Shown piece after piece: positions 48,748 to 58,915 of a DNA stretch of 64,000 bases. The notes beneath the pieces were generated by a model. The model saw nothing but the letters and a program-made list of their open reading frames with translations. It did no database searches and was not told where the DNA came from. Source of the stretch: Obesumbacterium proteus (GTDB lineage: Bacteria; Pseudomonadota; Gammaproteobacteria; Enterobacterales; Enterobacteriaceae); the NCBI RefSeq assembly GCF_001586165.1, contig NZ_CP014608.1, forward strand, positions 4,650,001 through 4,714,000. The letters run 5' to 3'. Positions within the stretch are counted from its first letter, which is position 1; each line of letters starts with the position of its first letter. Both the position numbers and the translations under genes were made by a program.

Positions 48748-49902
48748 ATGGCTAAACACCTTTTCACGTCTGAATCAGTGTCCGAAGGACATCCTGATAA
48801 GATTGCTGACCAAATTTCTGACGCGGTGCTCGATGCGATCCTCGAACAGGATCCAAAAGCGCGCGTTGCATGTGAAACCTATGTCAAAACCGGCATGGTG
48901 CTGGTTGGTGGCGAAATCACCACCAATGCATGGGTAGACATTGAAGAACTGACCCGTAAAACCGTTGCTGAAATCGGCTATGTAAGCTCCGATATGGGCT
49001 TCGACGCTAACTCTTGCGCCGTTCTGAGCGCTATCGGTAAGCAATCTCCAGACATCAACCAAGGCGTTGACCGTACCGATCCTTTAGAACAGGGTGCTGG
49101 CGACCAAGGTATTATGTTTGGTTACGCAACCAATGAAACCGACGTATTGATGCCTGCGCCAATCACCTATGCTCATCGCTTGATGGAGCGTCAGGCTCAA
49201 GTACGCAAAAATGGCACTCTGCCATGGCTGCGTCCAGATGCTAAAAGCCAGGTCACTTTCCTGTACGACGACGGCAAAATTGCCGGTATCGATGCCGTAG
49301 TTCTTTCCACTCAGCACGCCGACACCATCAGCCTGCCTGATTTGAAAGAAGCGGTAATGGAAGAAATCATCAAGCCGGTTCTGCCGCCAGAATGGTTGTC
49401 TGCCAATACCAAATACTTCATCAACCCAACAGGCCGTTTCGTTATCGGTGGCCCAATGGGTGACTGTGGTTTGACTGGTCGTAAAATCATCGTTGATACC
49501 TACGGCGGCGCAGCACGTCACGGCGGCGGTGCATTCTCCGGTAAAGATCCTTCAAAAGTTGACCGTTCAGCGGCATACGCTGCTCGTTACGTAGCAAAAA
49601 ATATCGTTGCTGCTGGTCTGGCTGATCGCTGTGAGATTCAGGTTTCTTACGCAATTGGTATCGCTGAGCCAACTTCAATCATGATTGAAACCTTTGGCAC
49701 CGAGAAAATCTCTACCGAGCAACTGACTCTGCTGGTACGTGAATTCTTCGACCTGCGCCCATACGGTTTGATTCAGATGCTGGATCTGATCCAACCAATC
49801 TACCGTGAAACCGCAGCCTATGGTCACTTTGGCCGTGAGCACTTCCCTTGGGAAAAAACCGACAAAGCCGCACTTCTGCGTGAAGCTGCTGGCCTGAAAT
49901 AA
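48748..49902 (+). CDS. metK: S-adenosylmethionine synthetase
   Basis: MetK joins methionine and ATP to make S-adenosylmethionine. It has 384 residues, the E. coli length. [20 protein letters not shown] opens the N-terminal domain (catalytic His and Asp). [15 protein letters not shown] (about residue 117) and [19 protein letters not shown] (P-loop-like, about 260) are the standard signatures. AAAGGTAAAG precedes ATG. It is essential in enterobacteria. Its product and the one-carbon genes earlier in the window belong to linked pathways. Confidence 0.98.
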   Translation: MAKHLFTSESVSEGHPDKIADQISDAVLDAILEQDPKARVACETYVKTGMVLVGGEITTNAWVDIEELTRKTVAEIGYVSSDMGFDANSCAVLSAIGKQSPDINQGVDRTDPLEQGAGDQGIMFGYATNETDVLMPAPITYAHRLMERQAQVRKNGTLPWLRPDAKSQVTFLYDDGKIAGIDAVVLSTQHADTISLPDLKEAVMEEIIKPVLPPEWLSANTKYFINPTGRFVIGGPMGDCGLTGRKIIVDTYGGAARHGGGAFSGKDPSKVDRSAAYAARYVAKNIVAAGLADRCEIQVSYAIGIAEPTSIMIETFGTEKISTEQLTLLVREFFDLRPYGLIQMLDLIQPIYRETAAYGHFGREHFPWEKTDKAALLREAAGLK

Positions 49903-49915
49903 GGTCAACCCCAAC

Positions 49916-49947
49916 GAAAAAAGCAGGCCTTTGTGCCTGCTTTTTTA
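49916..49947 (+). terminator. metK terminator
   Basis: The stem AAAAAAGCAGGC/GCCTGCTTTTTT with a six-base loop lies 14 bases past the stop. Confidence 0.94.
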
Positions 49948-49983
49948 TTGTCTAAAAATTGACTCATCAATATTTCCGCCCAA

Positions 49984-50274
49984 ATGAAAGCGATTACATT
50001 AAATTCATACTTAAACTAAAAATACGTTTAATGATTAAAAAATACCCACATAAACCAATATAGCACCATTCTGTTTTATGGATTAAATTGTTTAAAAACC
50101 AATTAATTAACCACGTAACACTGTAAGTAAATCCATAACCTTGTGACTATTCGCTTTCCGTATGAATGACACATTAGTGTAAACGATTACATTTATGTGA
50201 TCGGGAGCACTTACATTAGCGCCATAGATTCTTAACATGATAAGCATACAAACGAGTTTCTTTTCGGAGGCAGT
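49984..50274 (+). promoter_or_regulatory. galP promoter region with two Gal operators
   Basis: GTGTAAACGATTACAT at 50177-50192 and ATGAAAGCGATTACAT at 49984-49999 both fit the GalR/GalS operator GTGKAANCGNTTNCAC, differing at the outer bases. They are 193 bases apart, so a repression loop is possible. TGTGATCGGGAGCACT (about 50196-50211) just after the proximal operator has one good CRP half-site. E. coli galP is controlled by GalR, GalS and CRP. No gene is seen in this gap. Confidence 0.75.
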
Positions 50275-51681
50275 ATGAGTACTACCGTGAGTACACAATC
50301 GGTTCGCAAGACCCGTTCAAATGCCAGTCTAACGTTCTTTGTCTGCTTTTTAGCTGCGCTGGCAGGCTTACTGTTCGGGCTGGATATTGGTGTTATCGCT
50401 GGTGCTTTGCCATTTATCAGCGAGACGTTTCAAATCACCAGCTCTCAACAAGAATGGGTTGTGAGCTCTATGATGTTTGGTGCGGCAGTCGGCGCAGTAG
50501 GTAGCGGCTGGTTAAATTTCCGCATTGGCCGTAAATACAGTTTGATGATTGGCGCAATCCTGTTTGTGGTCGGCTCCCTGTTTTCTGCCTTCGCACCTGA
50601 CGTTGAAATTCTGATCCTTTCTCGCGTATTACTGGGATTAGCGGTAGGTATCGCATCTTATACGGCTCCGATTTATCTTTCCGAAATTGCCCCAGAAAAG
50701 ATCCGCGGCAGTATGATTTCAATGTACCAGTTGATGATCACCATCGGTATTTTGGCCGCTTATCTTTCTGACACAGCTTTCAGCTACACCGGCGCATGGC
50801 GTTGGATGCTGGGTGTCATCACTATTCCAGCGATTCTGTTATTGATTGGTGTGTTCTTCCTGCCAGATAGTCCACGTTGGTTAGCCGCACGCGGCAGCGA
50901 TGAGAAAGCGCGTCGTGTATTAGAAAAACTGCGTGACACCAGTGAACAAGCAAAAAACGAGCTGGATGAAATTCGCGAAAGCCTGAAAGTGAAACAAAGC
51001 GGTTGGGCATTGTTTATTAACAATAAAAACTTCCGCCGTGCCGTTTATCTTGGCGTGTTGTTACAGGTGATGCAGCAGTTCACCGGTATGAACGTCATTA
51101 TGTATTACGCACCAAAAATCTTCGACTTAGCCGGTTTTGCCAGCACGTCACAGCAGATGTGGGGCACGGTTATCGTGGGTCTGGTTAACGTATTAGCCAC
51201 CTTTATCGCCATCGGTTTAGTTGACCGCTGGGGTCGTAAACCAACCTTGATTCTCGGCTTCATCGTGATGGCGTTAGGTATGGGCACCTTGGGTACGATG
51301 ATGAACATCGGTATCAGCTCCGTGTTTGCTCAGTACTTTGCCGTTATCATGCTGCTAATCTTCATCGTTGGTTTTGCCATGAGCGCCGGTCCACTAATTT
51401 GGGTACTGTGTTCTGAAATCCAGCCGCTGAAAGGCCGTGATTTTGGTATCACCTGTTCAACCGCCACCAACTGGATTGCTAACATGATCGTCGGGGCAAC
51501 CTTCCTGACCATGCTGAATTCTCTGGGCAGTGCACATACCTTCTGGGTCTATGCCGGTCTGAACGTTATCTTCATCTTCATTACGTTAGCGCTGATCCCT
51601 GAGACTAAGAACATCTCTCTGGAGCACATTGAACGTAACCTGATGCAGGGTAAGCCGCTGCGTAAGATTGGGTCTAAGTGA
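50275..51681 (+). CDS. galP: Galactose:H+ symporter GalP
   Basis: GalP imports galactose and glucose with a proton; it is a 12-helix MFS sugar porter. It has 468 residues (E. coli 464). Signatures are [47 protein letters not shown], the central loop [38 protein letters not shown] and the C-terminal [15 protein letters not shown]. The first 15 residues differ from E. coli. GGAGG stands six bases before ATG. It follows metK as in E. coli. After it, synteny with E. coli breaks. Confidence 0.96.
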   Translation: MSTTVSTQSVRKTRSNASLTFFVCFLAALAGLLFGLDIGVIAGALPFISETFQITSSQQEWVVSSMMFGAAVGAVGSGWLNFRIGRKYSLMIGAILFVVGSLFSAFAPDVEILILSRVLLGLAVGIASYTAPIYLSEIAPEKIRGSMISMYQLMITIGILAAYLSDTAFSYTGAWRWMLGVITIPAILLLIGVFFLPDSPRWLAARGSDEKARRVLEKLRDTSEQAKNELDEIRESLKVKQSGWALFINNKNFRRAVYLGVLLQVMQQFTGMNVIMYYAPKIFDLAGFASTSQQMWGTVIVGLVNVLATFIAIGLVDRWGRKPTLILGFIVMALGMGTLGTMMNIGISSVFAQYFAVIMLLIFIVGFAMSAGPLIWVLCSEIQPLKGRDFGITCSTATNWIANMIVGATFLTMLNSLGSAHTFWVYAGLNVIFIFITLALIPETKNISLEHIERNLMQGKPLRKIGSK

Positions 51682-51731
51682 TTTAAATTGATGTAATATC
51701 GATTCGTAGGTTCTGGACGCTTCCAAAACTG

Positions 51732-51770
51732 AACGAACAAGGCGGCAATTGTGTCGCCTTGTTCGTTTTT
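51732..51770 (+). terminator. galP terminator
   Basis: A 13-bp stem (AACGAACAAGGCG/CGCCTTGTTCGTT) with a ten-base loop and T tail lies 50 bases past the stop. Confidence 0.94.
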
Positions 51771-51780
51771 ATATTAGAGC

Positions 51781-52021
51781 GGTGAAGGTTTTCGTCCGCC
51801 AATCAGCAAACAGATTTCTATGAAACCGCTGCCATAGGCGTCCGAGAAGAGGTTGCCAGCGCGCAACCTCTTCACTCTCGCGCTTTTTACCGAGCCGTTT
51901 GCCCGACCGGTCTCGGAGCGCACATCCTGTACGCCCTCAACCTGCCACCAGCATCCCTGCTGGCGGCTCTAAAATGCACTCTTTAAACATAAAAAAGACA
52001 AAAGACATTTTTGTCTTCTTA
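51781..52021 (+). repeat. Structured dispersed repeat, copy B (diverged)
   Basis: This copy has the same module order as copy A. The head is GGTGAAGGTTTTCGTCCGCC. The first hairpin has stem AAGAGGTTGC/GCAACCTCTT and the conserved loop CAGCGC, where copies A and C have GGGGCGC/GCGCCCC. Then come CTCTCGCGCTTTTTACCGAG, a hairpin GCGCACA-TCC-TGTACGC, a hairpin CCAGCA-TCCC-TGCTGG, then GGCTCTAAAATGC and an A/T tail with an AAGACAAAA/TTTTTGTCTT stem. Stems change on both sides while loops stay fixed. Confidence 0.8.
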
Positions 52022-52049
52022 TCTTTTTATTTTATTTCTCTCTTTTCTT

Positions 52050-52266
52050 TTAATTGTTTAAGTCTTGGTAGGGAGAGCCGCCGGTACAGGGATGTACCGG
52101 CGGAGTTTGGGGCGCCCTGGATGGGCGATACCAAACCGGAGCGGAGATGGCGTCTCGGATAAAAGCGCGAGGATTGAAGGGGCGCGCGCTGGCGCCCCTC
52201 ATCGGTCGCCTTCTACCCAGTTTGTATGTGAATACAGCAGCGGATAGGCGAACGAAACCTTTCACC
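52050..52266 (-). repeat. Structured dispersed repeat, copy C (inverted)
   Basis: On the minus strand it reads GGTGAAAGGTTTCGTTCGCC, then the 72-base core identical to copy A (52141-52212), a hairpin CGCCC-ATCCA-GGGCG, and a 12-bp hairpin GCCGCCGGTACA-TCCC-TGTACCGGCGGC (52077-52104). CTCTCCCTACCAAGACTTAAAC follows. It faces copy B tail to tail across a T-rich centre (about 52020-52050). A 74-codon ORF inside it is a by-product. Confidence 0.85.
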
Positions 52267-52314
52267 ATCGCCACATAAACGAGAGTCAGACAAAATCTTG
52301 CCCCATCGCAAAAT

Positions 52315-52328
52315 CCCCCCCCCCCCCC
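52315..52328. repeat. C14 homopolymer tract
   Basis: Fourteen consecutive C lie between repeat copy C and the deoD terminator, outside any coding sequence. Such a long G/C run is unusual in enterobacterial DNA and prone to slippage. Confidence 0.9.
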
Positions 52329-52337
52329 AGCGAATAC

Positions 52338-52364
52338 AAAAAAGGCCCCTTTTCAGGAGCCTTT
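52338..52364 (-). terminator. deo operon terminator
   Basis: The stem AAAGGCTCC/GGGGCCTTT, with one G-T pair and a six-base loop, is followed by T on the minus strand. It begins 24 bases past the deoD stop. Confidence 0.88.
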
Positions 52365-52387
52365 AAACGTATTCCAGCTATCCGCTA

Positions 52388-53122
52388 TTACTTAGCAGCA
52401 GCTTCTTCCGCATCGCCCAGCAGAACGGATTCCAGCGCGATTTCAATCATGTCGTTGAAAGTGGTCTGGCGTTCTTCAGCAGTAGTCTGCTCGTGGGTAC
52501 GAATGTGGTCAGATACGGTGCAGATAGTCAGCGCTTTCGCACCAAACTCAGCGGCAACGCCGTAGATGCCCGCAGCTTCCATTTCCACACCCAGAATGCC
52601 GTACTTATCCATCACGTCGAACATAGACGGGTCTGGCGTGTAGAACAGGTCAGCGGAGAAGATGTTACCTACGCGTGCATTGATGCCTTTGGCTTTCGCT
52701 GCGTCAGATGCGTTACGCACCATATCGAAGTCTGCAATCGCTGCATAGTCGTGGTCTTTGAAACGCAGACGGTTAACTTTAGAGTCAGTACATGCACCCA
52801 TACCGATAACCACGTCACGCAGTTTAACGTCCATGCGCACTGCGCCACATGAACCCACGCGAATGATTTTTTTCACGCCAAAATCAGTGATCAGCTCTTT
52901 CGCATAGATAGAACATGATGGGATACCCATGCCGTGACCCATAACGGAGATCTTACGACCCTTATAAGTACCGGTGAAGCCCAGCATGCCGCGCACGCTG
53001 TTTACCTGACGGACGTCTTGCAGGAAAGTTTCAGCAATGTGTTTTGCGCGCAGCGGATCGCCCGGCATCAACACAATGTCTGCAAAATCACCCATCTCGG
53101 CATTAATATGCGGCGTAGCCAT
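52388..53122 (-). CDS. deoD: Purine nucleoside phosphorylase
   Basis: DeoD splits purine (deoxy)nucleosides with phosphate into base and (deoxy)ribose-1-phosphate. It has 244 residues (E. coli 239); the five extra lie in the Ala/Glu-rich C-terminus [63 protein letters not shown] and [20 protein letters not shown] (nucleoside site) are conserved. [13 protein letters not shown] carries the catalytic Asp. It is last in deoC-deoA-deoB-deoD, with a hairpin in the 93-base deoB-deoD gap. Confidence 0.97.
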   Translation of the reverse strand: MATPHINAEMGDFADIVLMPGDPLRAKHIAETFLQDVRQVNSVRGMLGFTGTYKGRKISVMGHGMGIPSCSIYAKELITDFGVKKIIRVGSCGAVRMDVKLRDVVIGMGACTDSKVNRLRFKDHDYAAIADFDMVRNASDAAKAKGINARVGNIFSADLFYTPDPSMFDVMDKYGILGVEMEAAGIYGVAAEFGAKALTICTVSDHIRTHEQTTAEERQTTFNDMIEIALESVLLGDAEEAAAK

Positions 53123-53178
53123 AATTCGTATCCTTTTGGTATGTAAGTCTAAATATCAAGCTAACTATGAAATGAAAC

Positions 53179-53206
53179 GCCACCCGACTCATCAAAGCCG
53201 GGTGGC
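53179..53206 (-). other. Stem-loop between deoB and deoD
   Basis: A perfect 8-bp stem (GCCACCCG/CGGGTGGC) with a 12-base loop has no T run. It may tune deoD relative to upstream genes. Confidence 0.6.
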
Positions 53207-53215
53207 GCTCAGAAA

Positions 53216-54439
53216 TTAAAACATCACTTTACCGTAATCCATCGGAGACAGACCAAAGTAGTTTGCTACGGTTTGGCCAATATCTGCGAAGGTTTCACGA
53301 TGGCCCAACGAGCCCGGTTTCACTTTAGGTCCGTAAACCAGAACAGGGATGTGTTCACGGGTATGGTCGGAGCCTTCCCATGTTGGGTCACAGCCGTGGT
53401 CAGCGGTGAAGATAATGATATCGTCATCTTTCACCAATTTCAGCATTTCTGGCAGACGGCGGTCAAACAGCTCAAGCGCAGCGGCATAACCTGCGACGTC
53501 ACGACGGTGGCCGTAAGAGGAGTCGAAATCGACAAAGTTGGTGAACACAATGGTGTTATTACCCGCTTTTTCCATCTCGATAAGCGTTGCATCAAACAGC
53601 GCATCAATACCGGTCGCTTTCACTTTCTGCGTGATGCCGACGTTAGCGTAGATATCAGCAATTTTACCGATAGAAACGACTTCGCCGCCCTTCTCATCAA
53701 CCAGTTTTTTCAGCATGGTTGGTGCCGGTGGCTCAACCGCTAAGTCATGACGGTTGCCGGTACGTTTGAACTCACCCGGTTTGTCGCCTACGAATGGACG
53801 CGCAATCACGCGGCCAATGTTGTAACCACCTTTAGTCAGCTCTTCACGTGCTATTTCACACAGCTCGTACAGACGATCCAGCCCGAAGGTTTCTTCATGG
53901 CAAGCAATCTGGAATACGGAGTCAGCGGAGGTATAGAAAATCGGTTTACCGGTTTTCATGTGCTCTTCGCCCAACTGATCCAAAATCACGGTACCAGAAG
54001 AGTGGCAGTTACCCAGATAGCCAGGCAGGTTGCCGCGCTTAACCAGAATATCTAACAGTTCCTGTGGGAAGCTGTTTTCATGATCGGAGAAATAGCCCCA
54101 ATCGAACAGAACAGGAACACCCGCAATTTCCCAGTGACCAGACGGAGTATCTTTACCGGAAGAGAGTTCGCTCGCATAGCCATACGCGCCGATGATATCA
54201 GCGTTTTTATCTAAGCCCTGCGGGAAACGGCCGGTTGATTCTTCAGCCGCTTTACCTAAGCCTAAACGGCTCAGGTTAGGTAGGGTCAGCGGACCTTTGC
54301 GGCCAATGTCTGCTTCGCCGCGCGCGCAGGCATCAGCAATATGACCTAGCGTATCGGAACCCACATCGCCAAAGCGTTCAGCATCTTCACTCGCACCGAT
54401 ACCAAATGAGTCTAATACCATGATAAATGTACGTTTCAT
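53216..54439 (-). CDS. deoB: Phosphopentomutase
   Basis: DeoB moves phosphate from C1 to C5 of ribose or deoxyribose, linking nucleoside phosphorolysis to aldol cleavage. The ATG at 54439 follows AGGAGAG and gives [19 protein letters not shown] and 407 residues, equal to E. coli. A start at 54484 is rejected. Alkaline-phosphatase-superfamily metal ligands are seen in VLDSFGIG (Asp), [16 protein letters not shown] (Asp and Thr loop), [19 protein letters not shown] (Asp, His, His) and [19 protein letters not shown] sequence. It is third gene of the deo operon. Confidence 0.97.
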   Translation of the reverse strand: MKRTFIMVLDSFGIGASEDAERFGDVGSDTLGHIADACARGEADIGRKGPLTLPNLSRLGLGKAAEESTGRFPQGLDKNADIIGAYGYASELSSGKDTPSGHWEIAGVPVLFDWGYFSDHENSFPQELLDILVKRGNLPGYLGNCHSSGTVILDQLGEEHMKTGKPIFYTSADSVFQIACHEETFGLDRLYELCEIAREELTKGGYNIGRVIARPFVGDKPGEFKRTGNRHDLAVEPPAPTMLKKLVDEKGGEVVSIGKIADIYANVGITQKVKATGIDALFDATLIEMEKAGNNTIVFTNFVDFDSSYGHRRDVAGYAAALELFDRRLPEMLKLVKDDDIIIFTADHGCDPTWEGSDHTREHIPVLVYGPKVKPGSLGHRETFADIGQTVANYFGLSPMDYGKVMF

Positions 54440-54547
54440 CTTACTCTCCTGCGCTTTAGCGCTGTGACCAAAGAGCCGATGCAAACTTGGCGACTCTCTG
54501 GTTTTAATTCTAAGGCTGGTTTAACAAACACCCGTTAAGTATGGCGT

Positions 54548-55870
54548 TTACTCGGTGATACGGCGATAAACTACCGGATTTTCTGCCGGAGCTTTGTCAC
54601 CCAACACAATTGCGCTGCGTACTGCACGCGCAGCCTGTTGCCAATCTTCTTCATTGGACGCATGCACAATCGCCAATGGACGCTGCGCATCTACGCTGTC
54701 GCCCAAACGAACCATATCAGTTAAACCGACGCTGTAATCGATGCTGTCAGTCGCACGGCGACGCCCGCCGCCCAGTCCAACCACTGACATACCCAGTTCG
54801 CGGGTATCCATAGCAGTAATAATACCACTGTGTTCAGCAAAGACCGGCTTGCTTAATGTAGCCTGTGGTAAGTAGCTATCGTAGCGCTCAACAAAATCAG
54901 CTGGGCCGCCTTGTGCTGCCACCATACGACCAAAGATCTCTGCCGCTTTACCGTTATCCAGCACCGCTTGCAGCTTATTGCGTGCGTCCTGTTGATCTGC
55001 GGCCAAATTGCCAGAAATCAACATCTCGGCGCATAAAGCCATCGTCACTTCAAACAAACGCGGGTTGCGGTATTCACCCGCCAGGAACTGCACGGACTCG
55101 CGAACTTCAACGGCGTTACCGGCGCTTGACGCCAGAACCTGATTCATATCAGTCAGTAACGCGGTTGTTTTGCAGCCTGCGCCGTTAGCTACGCCAACGA
55201 TAGACTGCGCCAGCGCTTCGGAGAGCTCGAAAGTAGGCATGAAGGCACCGGAACCCACTTTCACGTCCATCACTAACGCATCCAGTCCTTCAGCCAATTT
55301 CTTAGCTAAAATAGACGCGGTGATCAGCGGAATGGAGTCAACGGTCGCGGTAATGTCACGCGTCGCGTAGAAACGTTTATCTGCCGGTGCCAAAGAGTTG
55401 GTCTGGCCGATAATAGCCACACCCACTTCAGAAATAATTTTACGGAAACGCGCGTCGTCAGGGAAAATATCAAATCCTGGGATCGCTTCCAGCTTATCCA
55501 GCGTACCGCCGGTATGGCCTAAACCACGGCCAGAAATCATCGGAACATAACCACCGCATGCCGCCACCATTGGGCCAAGCATCAATGAAGTCACGTCACC
55601 CACGCCGCCGGTGGAGTGTTTATCCACAATCGGGCCGTTCAGATTCAATGATTTCCAGTCCAGAACCGTACCGGAATCTCGCATTGCCATAGTAAGAGCA
55701 ACACGTTCAGGCATGATCATATCGTGGAAAAAGATGGTCATCGCTAATGCGGCGATCTGACCTTCAGAAACGGTATTGTCACGAATGCCGTTGATGAAAA
55801 AACGAATTTCTTCCTCGCTGAGCGCGTGGCCATCACGTTTTTTACGAATAATTTCTTGTGCTAGGAACAA
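54548..55870 (-). CDS. deoA: Thymidine phosphorylase
   Basis: DeoA phosphorolyses thymidine and deoxyuridine to base plus deoxyribose-1-phosphate. It has 440 residues like E. coli. The start codon is TTG at 55870 (encoding [17 protein letters not shown]), preceded by AGGGGGAT. E. coli deoA also uses this position, so TTG is preferred over a later [22 protein letters not shown] (phosphate and base site, about residue 84), [16 protein letters not shown] and [20 protein letters not shown] are diagnostic. It is second gene in the operon, 256 bases after deoC, an unusually long gap that contains a repeat fragment. Confidence 0.96.
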   Translation of the reverse strand: MFLAQEIIRKKRDGHALSEEEIRFFINGIRDNTVSEGQIAALAMTIFFHDMIMPERVALTMAMRDSGTVLDWKSLNLNGPIVDKHSTGGVGDVTSLMLGPMVAACGGYVPMISGRGLGHTGGTLDKLEAIPGFDIFPDDARFRKIISEVGVAIIGQTNSLAPADKRFYATRDITATVDSIPLITASILAKKLAEGLDALVMDVKVGSGAFMPTFELSEALAQSIVGVANGAGCKTTALLTDMNQVLASSAGNAVEVRESVQFLAGEYRNPRLFEVTMALCAEMLISGNLAADQQDARNKLQAVLDNGKAAEIFGRMVAAQGGPADFVERYDSYLPQATLSKPVFAEHSGIITAMDTRELGMSVVGLGGGRRRATDSIDYSVGLTDMVRLGDSVDAQRPLAIVHASNEEDWQQAARAVRSAIVLGDKAPAENPVVYRRITE

Positions 55871-55979
55871 GGTTGTATCCCCCTGCTGATTATATCCTCA
55901 GAACTTAGAGCGCATGCTCAAGACATTGGATATGTGTGTAGGTTAAAGAGGTATGTTCTGCGGAACGCCCCGCCCCTTC

Positions 55980-56046
55980 CTGCTTGAAGTTGCCGCTACG
56001 TTGGCTATGTTTGCCGCCTTGATGCAACGTCAATCATTTTGGGTAT
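55980..56046. repeat. Short ERIC-like element inside the deoC-deoA spacer
   Basis: GCTTGAAGTTGCCGCTACGT, then TGGCTATGTTTGCCGCC and AATCATTTTGGGTAT, matches the two ends of the 17.7 kb element with the middle missing. Just beyond it, CCGCG and CGCGG (about 56082-56101) form a small hairpin. It lies within a transcribed operon. Confidence 0.55.
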
Positions 56047-56126
56047 CGAACAAATAATTTAAATAAAACAATAAGTATCACCGCGACGAAACCGCCGCGG
56101 CGAAAAACAGTTAAACCAAAACTGAA

Positions 56127-56906
56127 TTAGTAAGCGCTACCAGTGCCTTTAGCATCGTAGCCCAGCGTTTTCAGCAGGCTTGCCAACAGGCTAGAAGCAC
56201 CAAAGCGGAAGTGACGGGAATCAGCCCAGTCATCACCCAGCAAACGACCTGCCAGAGCCAGATATTCTGCGGCATCTTCAGCGGTACGAACGCCACCAGC
56301 AGGCTTGAAGCCAACGGTTTTACCTACGCCCATATCACGGATCACGGTCATCATGATCTCTGCGCTTTCCAGCGTGGCGTTAACAGGAACTTTACCGGTA
56401 GAGGTTTTGATGAAGTCAGCACCCGCTTTGATAGAGATTTCAGATGCTTTGCGGATAAGCGCAGCGTCTTTCAGCTCGCCGGTTTCAATGATCACTTTCA
56501 GCAATACGCCAGCTTCGTTACAAGCGTCTTTGCAGACTTTAACCATGTCGAAACCAACCTGCTCGTTGCCCGCCATCAGCGCGCGGTATGGGAATACCAC
56601 GTCAACTTCGTCGGCACCGTAAGCGATAGCCGCTTTGGTTTCTGCCAGTGCAATAGCGATATCATCGTTGCCGTGCGGGAAGTTAGTCACGGTAGCGATG
56701 TGAATTTCAGGGGTGCCCTGCTCGCGCAAAGTTTTACGCGCAATTGGGATGAAACGTGGATAGATGCAAACTGCTGCGGTGTTACCAGCTGGGCTTTTTG
56801 CCTGATGGCACAGAGCGATCACTTTTTCGTCGGTGTCGTCTTCGTTCAGGGTAGTCAAATCCATCAACTGTAACGCACGTTTTGCAGCAACTTTTAAATC
56901 AGTCAT
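56127..56906 (-). CDS. deoC: Deoxyribose-phosphate aldolase
   Basis: DeoC cleaves 2-deoxyribose-5-phosphate into acetaldehyde and glyceraldehyde-3-phosphate through a Schiff base. The ATG at 56906 follows GGAGAG and gives [20 protein letters not shown] and 259 residues, the E. coli length. Active-site Lys residues are in [16 protein letters not shown] (about residue 167) and [16 protein letters not shown] (about 201); Asp is in [16 protein letters not shown]. It is first of deoCABD and diverges from yjjI across a region with CRP and DeoR-like sites. Confidence 0.97.
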   Translation of the reverse strand: MTDLKVAAKRALQLMDLTTLNEDDTDEKVIALCHQAKSPAGNTAAVCIYPRFIPIARKTLREQGTPEIHIATVTNFPHGNDDIAIALAETKAAIAYGADEVDVVFPYRALMAGNEQVGFDMVKVCKDACNEAGVLLKVIIETGELKDAALIRKASEISIKAGADFIKTSTGKVPVNATLESAEIMMTVIRDMGVGKTVGFKPAGGVRTAEDAAEYLALAGRLLGDDWADSRHFRFGASSLLASLLKTLGYDAKGTGSAY

Positions 56907-57352
56907 TTTACTCTCCAACTGGGCTGAACTGGCTTTGCCTAGATTCAGACACAATGATTTAGGGCTCGGAGGCTTCACTGTTCACGATAAACGCGAAAGC
57001 CTTGAAGGTATCCCAATACGTTGGCGAGCGGACTTGGTTCCTTGAAGATTCTGTTCCGTCATTCTGACCGGAAAGCAACTGAGATCCATCTCACCGCATA
57101 TGGCCCTTCATGGTCAACATCATATGTTACTATTTGAACACAAACCCTCCGTCACATTTGTGCTCATCGTCACAGTAGATGAAAAACCAACTGTAACAAC
57201 TCGAGATTATATGTGATTAACATCACGAAATAACCTCTTATATGGATGAAAAACGCATTACCTTCTCACGGCCTATATCAGGATCAATAGTTTGCTTGCT
57301 TATCCTCTTTAGAATGACGATAAAACAGCACTATTGCCCGCAGAGAGGCGTT
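56907..57352. promoter_or_regulatory. deoC / yjjI divergent control region
   Basis: CRP-type sites are TGTGCTCATCGTCACA at 57159-57174 and TGTGATTAACATCACG at 57212-57227. Their 53-base spacing is typical of the deoP2 CRP-CytR-CRP arrangement. TGTTACTATTTGAACA at 57125-57140 matches the DeoR operator TGTTAGAATTCTAACA at 12 of 16 positions. This agrees with DeoR/CytR/CRP control of deo in E. coli. The same CRP sites may serve yjjI. No gene is seen in the gap. Confidence 0.65.
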
Positions 57353-58915
57353 ATGACGAATTCCACCGATACTTCTGTACTACCTGCTTTCCTACAGCGC
57401 TGCCAGCAAATTGCGACCAGCGAAACGCTTTCTCCAGAGCAAAAACGTCACTTTTTGGCTCTAGAAGCCGAGAACGCCCTGCCGTATCCCAATTTACCAC
57501 CAGAAGCCCGTCAGGCACTGGATGAGAACGTCATTTGCGATATGTTTGAAGGGCATGCGCCGTACAAACCACGCTACGCTCTGCCGGATTACGTCAAGTT
57601 TTTGTCACAGGGCTCCGAATATCTGGAACTGGAACCAGCGCAGGATTTTGACGACGCACTGAATATGCTGTGCATCCTGTACCACCATGTTCCTTCGGTC
57701 ACCTCTATGCCGGTATTTCTCGGCCATTTAGACAGCCTGTTGCTGCCTTATGTTGGAATTCTAACAGAAAACGAATTATATATCCGCATAAAACGTTTCT
57801 GGCGTTATCTGGATCGCACTTTGCCAGATGCTTTTATGCACGCCAACATTGGGCCAAGCGATAACCTACTGACTCGCCTGATTTTACGCGTAGACGCCGA
57901 GCTAAAGCAGGTTGCGCCTAACCTTACGTTTATCTACGATCCACAAATTACACCTGAATCTTTGTTGCTTCAGGCGGCTAATAACATTTGTGAATGCAGT
58001 AAGCCTCACATCGCCAACGGCCCTGTACATGATAATATTTTCACAAAAGGCGACTACGGGATTGTCAGCTGTTACAATTCTCTGCCACTTGCCGGCGGCG
58101 GAAACACGTTAGTTCGTATTAATTTGAAGCAGGTTGCGTTACGCAGCGAGTCTTCACAGGACTTCTTCACTCGCCAGCTACCGTATTATTGTCGCCAGCA
58201 AATTAATATTATTGATGCTCGAACCGACTTCCTCTACAACCAATCGCATTTCTTTGAGCAGAGCTTCTTGGTAAAAGAAGGTTTAATCGATCCTCAGCGC
58301 TTTGTGCCTATGTTTGGGATTTATGCGCTAGCAGAAGCGGTGAATATTTTGCAGGAGAAAGACGGTTTACCGGGTGTTTACGGTGAAAGCGAACAGGCGA
58401 ATCAGCTTGGCTACCGTATCAGTGAACAACTGGCCGAGTTTGTGGCACAAACGCCGGTTAAACACGGCTGGAAACAGCGTGCCATGCTGCATGCTCAATC
58501 AGGTATTAGCTCTGACATTGGCACCACACCGGGTGCTCGAATTCCTTACGGCACAGAACCCGATCCTGTCACCCATTTGATGGCCGTTGCTCCTCACCAT
58601 GCGCATTACACCTCGGGCATCAGCGATATTTTAACGCTGGAAGAAACCATCAAACGCAATCCTGAAGCCATGATGCAGCTTTGCCTTGGGGGTTTTGCCG
58701 CCGGTATGCGCGAGTTTTCAGCTAACGTCTGCGGTAACGATTTGGTTCGTATCACCGGCTACATGGTACGTCTGTCTGATATTGAAAAATTCAATGCGGA
58801 AGGTTCACGCCTAAATACCACGTGGCTAGGAGAGGAAGCGGCCAAGAATACCGGGATCATGCAACGCCAGCCACGAGTGATTAGCCATGAGCAAACGATG
58901 CGCCTCGGTAAGTAA
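57353..58915 (+). CDS. yjjI: YjjI, glycyl-radical enzyme-like protein
   Basis: YjjI is a predicted glycyl-radical enzyme of unknown substrate. The ATG at 57353 follows AGAGAGG and gives [17 protein letters not shown] and 520 residues (E. coli 516). The longer ORF from 57242 is not supported. Near the C-terminus [12 protein letters not shown] resembles the glycyl-radical loop (R-V-x-G-Y), with the Gly as the likely radical carrier. [17 protein letters not shown] in the middle holds the probable thiyl Cys. The next gene, overlapping by 29 bases, encodes its radical-SAM activase. Position beside deo hints at a role in anaerobic nucleoside or deoxyribose breakdown; that is inference. Confidence 0.9.
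   Translation: MTNSTDTSVLPAFLQRCQQIATSETLSPEQKRHFLALEAENALPYPNLPPEARQALDENVICDMFEGHAPYKPRYALPDYVKFLSQGSEYLELEPAQDFDDALNMLCILYHHVPSVTSMPVFLGHLDSLLLPYVGILTENELYIRIKRFWRYLDRTLPDAFMHANIGPSDNLLTRLILRVDAELKQVAPNLTFIYDPQITPESLLLQAANNICECSKPHIANGPVHDNIFTKGDYGIVSCYNSLPLAGGGNTLVRINLKQVALRSESSQDFFTRQLPYYCRQQINIIDARTDFLYNQSHFFEQSFLVKEGLIDPQRFVPMFGIYALAEAVNILQEKDGLPGVYGESEQANQLGYRISEQLAEFVAQTPVKHGWKQRAMLHAQSGISSDIGTTPGARIPYGTEPDPVTHLMAVAPHHAHYTSGISDILTLEETIKRNPEAMMQLCLGGFAAGMREFSANVCGNDLVRITGYMVRLSDIEKFNAEGSRLNTTWLGEEAAKNTGIMQRQPRVISHEQTMRLGK

Noticed and set aside
51776..52330. CRISPR array or insertion sequence
   Set aside because: The repeats are inverted and structurally related, not regularly spaced direct repeats, and no transposase or cas gene lies in the window.
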